Shown: in pieces, positions 60,830-64,000 of the stretch
How positions within the stretch are numbered: position 1 is the first letter of the stretch
Layout of the letters: every line of letters begins with the position of its first letter
DNA from: an uncultured Rikenellaceae bacterium
Lineage (GTDB): Bacteria; Bacteroidota; Bacteroidia; Bacteroidales; Rikenellaceae
Length of the DNA stretch: 64,000 bases
Direction of reading: 5' to 3'
NCBI GenBank assembly: GCA_944325305.1
Contig: CALUZO010000009.1
Span: 1 to 64,000 of the forward strand
Notes under the pieces: generated by a model
Database searches by the model: none
What the model saw: only the letters and a program-made list of their open reading frames with translations
What the model was told of the DNA's origin: nothing
Translations under genes and position numbers: made by a program

Positions 60830-62389
60830 TTACGAATTTTTCGGTTTGAGAACGATGAAGGGTACGATCATCTCCTCCATAGAGATGCCGCCGTGCTGGA
60901 ATGTGTTCCGGTAGTAGCGCACGAAACGGTTGGTGTCGTTGGGATAGACGAAGAAGTCGCGGTTGTAGGCGAATACGTATGTGGAGGTGATATTGCTTTT
61001 CGGGAGCTGTATCTCCTCGGGTTTCGTAACGACGAACATCTCCTTGGTGTTGTACTGAAGGTTGCGGCCTGTCTTGTATCGCAGGTTGGTCGAGGTTTCG
61101 CGGTCACCCACGACTTTTATGGGATTGTCTACCCTGATGGTGCCGTGGTCTGTCGTTATGATGACCTTGTGTCCACGTTCCGAGAGCAGTTTGAGCAGGG
61201 TGAAGAGGTCCGAATGTTCGAACCACGAGCGTGTCAGCGACCGGAATGCCGCTTCGTCCTCGGTCAGTTCGCGTATGATCTCGGTTTCGGTGCGGGCGTG
61301 CGAAAGTATGTCGAGGAAGTTGTATATGATCACTGAAAAATCAGCGTCGTATATCCTGTTTATGTTGTCTATCAGTTTTCGTCCTGCTTCGGGCCTCACG
61401 AGTTTGTCGAAAGTCATTTTATAATTTTTGCCGTTGGACTGAAGCTGACGTTTGAGAAAATCCTCCTCGTACTGGTTTTTTCCGCCTTCCTCGTTGTCGT
61501 TGAGCCAGAGGTTGGGCATGAGTTTGTCGATGGCCAGCGGCATGAGTCCGGCGAATATGGCGTTGCGGGCATACTGCGTGGCTGTGGGTAGAATGGCGCA
61601 ATAGAAATCTTCGCGTTCGACATCGTACAGACCGCGGAGCATCGAGCTTATTGCGCGCCACTGGTCATAGCGGAAATTGTCTATGAGAAGGAGTGTGGTT
61701 TTGCTGTTTTTGTCGGCGACGGGGAATATGTCCGAGCGCATGAGCGTATGCGACATCGTGGGGGTGTCGTCGCTGCGGCGGTTGATCCAGTCGGCATAGT
61801 TGCGGCGCACGAATTTGGCGAACTCGTTATTGGCCTCGTCCTTCTGGTAGGCAAGTATCTCCTTGATGCTTTCGTCGTTAGAGCTTTCGAGTTCGATCTC
61901 CCAGCTCACCAGTTTGCGGTATATGCTGACCCAGTCGCCGAATGTTTGAGCCTGCCCGAGCATGGATGAAATGTTGCCGAACTCGGCACGGTAGTCTGCC
62001 GTGGTCTGCTCGGTGACGAGTTGCTGCTGGTGTACGTTCTTTTTAATTGACAACAGCACCTGATTCGGGTTTATGGGTTTGATGAGGTAGTCGGCTATCT
62101 TGGACCCGATGGCCTTGTTCATTATGTTTTCCTCTTCGCTTTTGGTTACCATTATGACAGGTGTTGTCGGACGCACCTCTTTTATGCGCGGAAGCGTTTC
62201 GAGTCCTGTCATTCCGGGCATCATTTCGTCGAGTATGATCAGGTCGTAGGGGATCTGGCGGGCCATGTCGATGGCGTCGTAGCCGTTGTTCGAGGTTTCG
62301 ACATCATACCCCTTGCCTTGCAGAAACAGAATGTGGGGTTTGAGGAGTTCTATTTCATCGTCGACCCATAATATCTTTACTGTATTCAT
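60830..62389 (-). CDS. porX: PorX response regulator with PglZ phosphatase-like domain
   Basis: The 519-residue protein begins MNTVKILWVDDEIELLKPH with a CheY-like receiver; Asp54 in LIILDEMMPGM is the phospho-acceptor. A helical linker precedes the PglZ/alkaline phosphatase-like domain (about 200-519) with LLIDNFRYDQWRA and ITTDHGTIRVDNP as metal-site segments. PorX is the regulator of the type IX secretion system, working with PorY, and its PglZ domain has been linked to cyclic oligonucleotide cleavage. The porY gene is not in this window. The start at 62389 is preferred over longer in-frame readings. Confidence 0.93.
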   Translation of the reverse strand: MNTVKILWVDDEIELLKPHILFLQGKGYDVETSNNGYDAIDMARQIPYDLIILDEMMPGMTGLETLPRIKEVRPTTPVIMVTKSEEENIMNKAIGSKIADYLIKPINPNQVLLSIKKNVHQQQLVTEQTTADYRAEFGNISSMLGQAQTFGDWVSIYRKLVSWEIELESSNDESIKEILAYQKDEANNEFAKFVRRNYADWINRRSDDTPTMSHTLMRSDIFPVADKNSKTTLLLIDNFRYDQWRAISSMLRGLYDVEREDFYCAILPTATQYARNAIFAGLMPLAIDKLMPNLWLNDNEEGGKNQYEEDFLKRQLQSNGKNYKMTFDKLVRPEAGRKLIDNINRIYDADFSVIIYNFLDILSHARTETEIIRELTEDEAAFRSLTRSWFEHSDLFTLLKLLSERGHKVIITTDHGTIRVDNPIKVVGDRETSTNLRYKTGRNLQYNTKEMFVVTKPEEIQLPKSNITSTYVFAYNRDFFVYPNDTNRFVRYYRNTFQHGGISMEEMIVPFIVLKPKNS

Positions 62390-62442
62390 AATCAGGAATT
62401 TTCGGTTTTGTTGCGGTCTCTCGTCGGACTGACGGGACATTA

Positions 62443-62450
62443 CAAAGTTA
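62443..62450 (-). promoter_or_regulatory. Promoter -7 box of porX
   Basis: TAACTTTG on the minus strand, about 53 bases before the ATG at 62389. Confidence 0.45.
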
Positions 62451-62701
62451 GCAAAGCGCGTTTAATCCGTTGCCGTTGGCTGAGAAATTTATGTCTTGAC
62501 AAGGCAATAGAATAATTGTTGCCGCATCTGTACTTAGTAACGCCAGTCAATGATTTATATTGTCCCGATTTCCGGCGATTGCCCATGACCTTGCATGATA
62601 TATGCGAAATTGCGTATGTGGCGACATATGGTGTTAAAAAACAGTACCTTCTCATGCGATTTGTCTGTTTTGTGGGCAATACATATTTTTTTTAGTGCCC
62701 T

Positions 62702-62734
62702 TTTGGTGATTAACGAAATAAAAGCGTATATTTG
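62702..62734 (+). promoter_or_regulatory. Promoter of the HU-small basic protein unit
   Basis: TTTG (62702-62705), 21 bases, then TATATTTG (62727-62734), 47 bases before the HU start. Confidence 0.6.
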
Positions 62735-62781
62735 CAACCTATTTGGAAAGAAAAAACGTTAAATATTAATATCTTACACTT

Positions 62782-63063
62782 ATGACTAAGGCTGATATCG
62801 TAAATGAGATTTCGAAAAGTACCGGAGTGGAAAAGGCTCAGGTACAGCAGATTGTGGAATCGTTCATGGATTCGATCAAGGATGCTATGGTTGCCCAGAA
62901 CAACGTATACCTTCGCGGTTTCGGCAGCTTCATCATAAAGAAAAGGGCTGCAAAGGTTGCCCGCAACATCTCCAAGAACACGACAATTACAATTCCCGCC
63001 CATAATATCCCCGCATTCAAACCTGCCAAGAGTTTTGCAGCGAAGGTAAAGGGCGCTAAATAA
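62782..63063 (+). CDS. HU-family DNA-binding protein
   Basis: The 93-residue protein has the HU start MTKADIVNEISKSTGVEKAQ, the RGFGSF turn and the DNA-wrapping arm (KNTTITIPAHNIPAFKPAKS). It bends DNA non-specifically as a dimer. A 30-codon basic gene follows after 36 bases and the RNase G/E gene after a terminator; this order is familiar to me from other Bacteroidota. Confidence 0.95.
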   Translation: MTKADIVNEISKSTGVEKAQVQQIVESFMDSIKDAMVAQNNVYLRGFGSFIIKKRAAKVARNISKNTTITIPAHNIPAFKPAKSFAAKVKGAK

Positions 63064-63099
63064 TTTTTTTCAAAGCAACCATTTTAAAACCTTATAGTT

Positions 63100-63192
63100 A
63101 TGCCAAGCGGTAAGAAAAGAAAAGGACATAAAATGGCTACCCACAAACGTAAGAAACGCCTTCGCAAGAACAGGCATAAAAAGAAAAAATAG
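63100..63192 (+). CDS. Very short, highly basic protein (30 residues)
   Basis: The frame is MPSGKKRKGHKMATHKRKKR followed by LRKNRHKKKK and TAG. More than half of the residues are Lys, Arg or His. It lies between HU and the terminator at 63223, so it shares the HU transcript. I recall the same short protein, nearly unchanged, in other Bacteroidota at this place, which argues that it is real. The composition suggests a ribosome- or RNA-bound peptide; a small ribosomal protein is possible. Confidence 0.8.
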   Translation: MPSGKKRKGHKMATHKRKKRLRKNRHKKKK

Positions 63193-63222
63193 GTAGCCGG
63201 TTTATGTGCCACATGTAAGAAT

Positions 63223-63257
63223 AAACCCAAAGAACCGCGCAAGGTCTTTGGGTTTTT
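63223..63257 (+). terminator. Terminator of the HU operon
   Basis: AAACCCAAAGA pairs with TCTTTGGGTTT around 11 bases and ends in TTTTT. The RNase G/E gene begins 66 bases later and needs its own promoter or read-through. Confidence 0.8.
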
Positions 63258-63322
63258 CGGTTTTTATGTCGGAAGGCATGGATGTAGCGCGTAATGTGCC
63301 TCCGGGAATTTTCCGAAAAAGG

Positions 63323-64000
63323 ATGAACAAAGAACTGATAATAAACGTAACCTCGAACGAGATAACCATTGCCATGCTCGAAGACAAGAAACTTGTCGAA
63401 TTGAGCAAGGAGAAGTGCAAGACAGGTTTCTCGGTAGGCGATATATATCTTGGGAAGGTCAAGAAGATCATGCCCGGACTGAATGCTGCATTCGTAAACG
63501 TGGGTTACGAGAAGGATGCTTTCATCCATTACCTCGACTTAGGGCCGCAGTTCACTTCGCTGCATAAACTGACGGAGAAACTGGCCGAGGGGAAGAAAAC
63601 ATCGAAATTTGAAACCATCAAGCTCGATCCCGCGATCGGGAAGACGGGCAAGATAGGCACGCAGATAGCAACCGGACAACCCATAGTGGTGCAGATAGCC
63701 AAAGAGGCTATCTCGACCAAAGGACCGAGGCTCACTTCGGACATTTCGCTTGCAGGGCGTCATGTGGTTTTGATTCCGTTCTCGAACAAGATCAATATTT
63801 CACAGAAGATAAAGTCGAATGAGGAGCGCCGTCGCCTTAAGAAGATTGTCGGCGAGGTGCTTCCCAAGAATTACGGGGTCATTATCCGTACGGCCGCAAT
63901 CGGCAAGACCGATCAGGATATTCAGTCGGACATAACTTTGCTGGTCGAGAGATGGGAGTCGGTACTCGACAAGGTGCGGACACAGCAGGCTCCTTCGTTG
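63323..64000 (+). CDS. rng: Ribonuclease G/E family (5' part)
   Basis: The frame is open from the ATG at 63323 to the window end (226 codons). It begins MNKELIINVTSNEITIAMLE, then the S1 domain (GDIYLGKVKKIMPGLNAAFV, NVGYEKDAFIH) with an inserted stretch (KLAEGKKTSKFETIKLDPAI) and the start of the catalytic part (GPRLTSDISLAGRHVVLIPF, ERRRLKKIVG). An in-frame ATG at 63266 lies next to the terminator and has no family sequence. RNase G/E trims rRNA and starts mRNA decay. The catalytic core is cut off. Confidence 0.92.
   Translation, partial: MNKELIINVTSNEITIAMLEDKKLVELSKEKCKTGFSVGDIYLGKVKKIMPGLNAAFVNVGYEKDAFIHYLDLGPQFTSLHKLTEKLAEGKKTSKFETIKLDPAIGKTGKIGTQIATGQPIVVQIAKEAISTKGPRLTSDISLAGRHVVLIPFSNKINISQKIKSNEERRRLKKIVGEVLPKNYGVIIRTAAIGKTDQDIQSDITLLVERWESVLDKVRTQQAPSL

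Larger units (their letters stand above)
62390..62781. other. Intergenic region between divergent porX and HU genes
   Basis: It holds the promoters of both genes and no visible ORF or RNA gene. The middle is AT-rich. Confidence 0.5.

Noticed and set aside
62390..62440. Upstream start for porX
   Set aside because: The extra residues (MSRQSDERPQ...) cover the leader between promoter and the conserved MNTVKILWVDDE start.

Overview
The window looks like a chromosomal segment of an anaerobic, fermentative Bacteroidota, most likely order Bacteroidales. The evidence is the repeated promoter -7 motif TAnnTTTG (often with TTTG about 18-22 bases upstream), the near absence of Shine-Dalgarno sequences, phylum-typical genes (DUF4837 lipoprotein, PorX, Porin_O_P, DUF4861, lipoproteins with Bacteroidales lipoboxes), and pyruvate:ferredoxin oxidoreductase plus pyruvate formate-lyase as pyruvate-degrading enzymes. 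A family such as Rikenellaceae is possible, but I cannot fix the genus from this sequence. There is no rRNA, no CRISPR array, no complete insertion sequence and no intact prophage.

Layout: 1-696 is the 5' part of a minus-strand gene that seems to join an integrase arm-binding domain to the TPR tail of an OmpA-type protein, followed by about 900 bases without genes. 1.6-6.1 kb is a three-gene phosphate-scavenging-like locus (Porin_O_P, quadruple lamin-tail lipoprotein, phytase-like lipoprotein). 6.7-19.2 kb carries exported oxidoreductases, DUF4861, an AsmA protein, LrgAB, a GH36-type alpha-galactosidase and a cytosolic Gfo/Idh/MocA enzyme. 19.4-23.4 kb has a CNNM/CorC protein behind a tandem 76-bp promoter-bearing repeat, an ABC-F ATPase of the Uup type and the stump of an NDH-2 gene. 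23.5-27.5 kb is a pflB-pflA-focA formate operon. 27.9-34.4 kb has an orphan surface lipoprotein, efp, asd, a DUF4837 lipoprotein, a polysaccharide deacetylase and ubiX. 34.7-43.5 kb has an XRE regulator with two divergent mini-ORFs, tRNA-Thr(CGU), a cstA-TPR-radical SAM operon, an outer-membrane barrel protein behind a second 76-bp repeat cluster, argS and dus. 43.8-47.3 kb is nifJ (PFOR). 47.6-52.5 kb has an M16 peptidase pair, tRNA-Arg(UCU), a GH105 enzyme and a Cys-rich copper-storage protein. 52.5-60 kb has a BSP-type metallopeptidase, dsbD, an SRPBCC protein, divergent pyrE/NUDIX genes and two tandem GT2 glycosyltransferases. 60.2-64 kb has tsaE, porX, an HU gene, a 30-codon basic protein gene and the start of an RNase G/E gene.

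Functionally, PFOR, PflB and the formate channel form the pyruvate-fermentation core. Periplasmic sugar enzymes (GH36, GH105, DUF4861, TAT-exported dehydrogenase) point to scattered glycan use. The phytase-like/porin group points to phosphate scavenging. PorX points to the type IX secretion regulatory circuit. The most unusual sequence feature is a family of about 76-bp modules, each with a -7 box and a hairpin, placed in the same orientation in front of two unrelated genes, with a possible decayed copy in front of a third.
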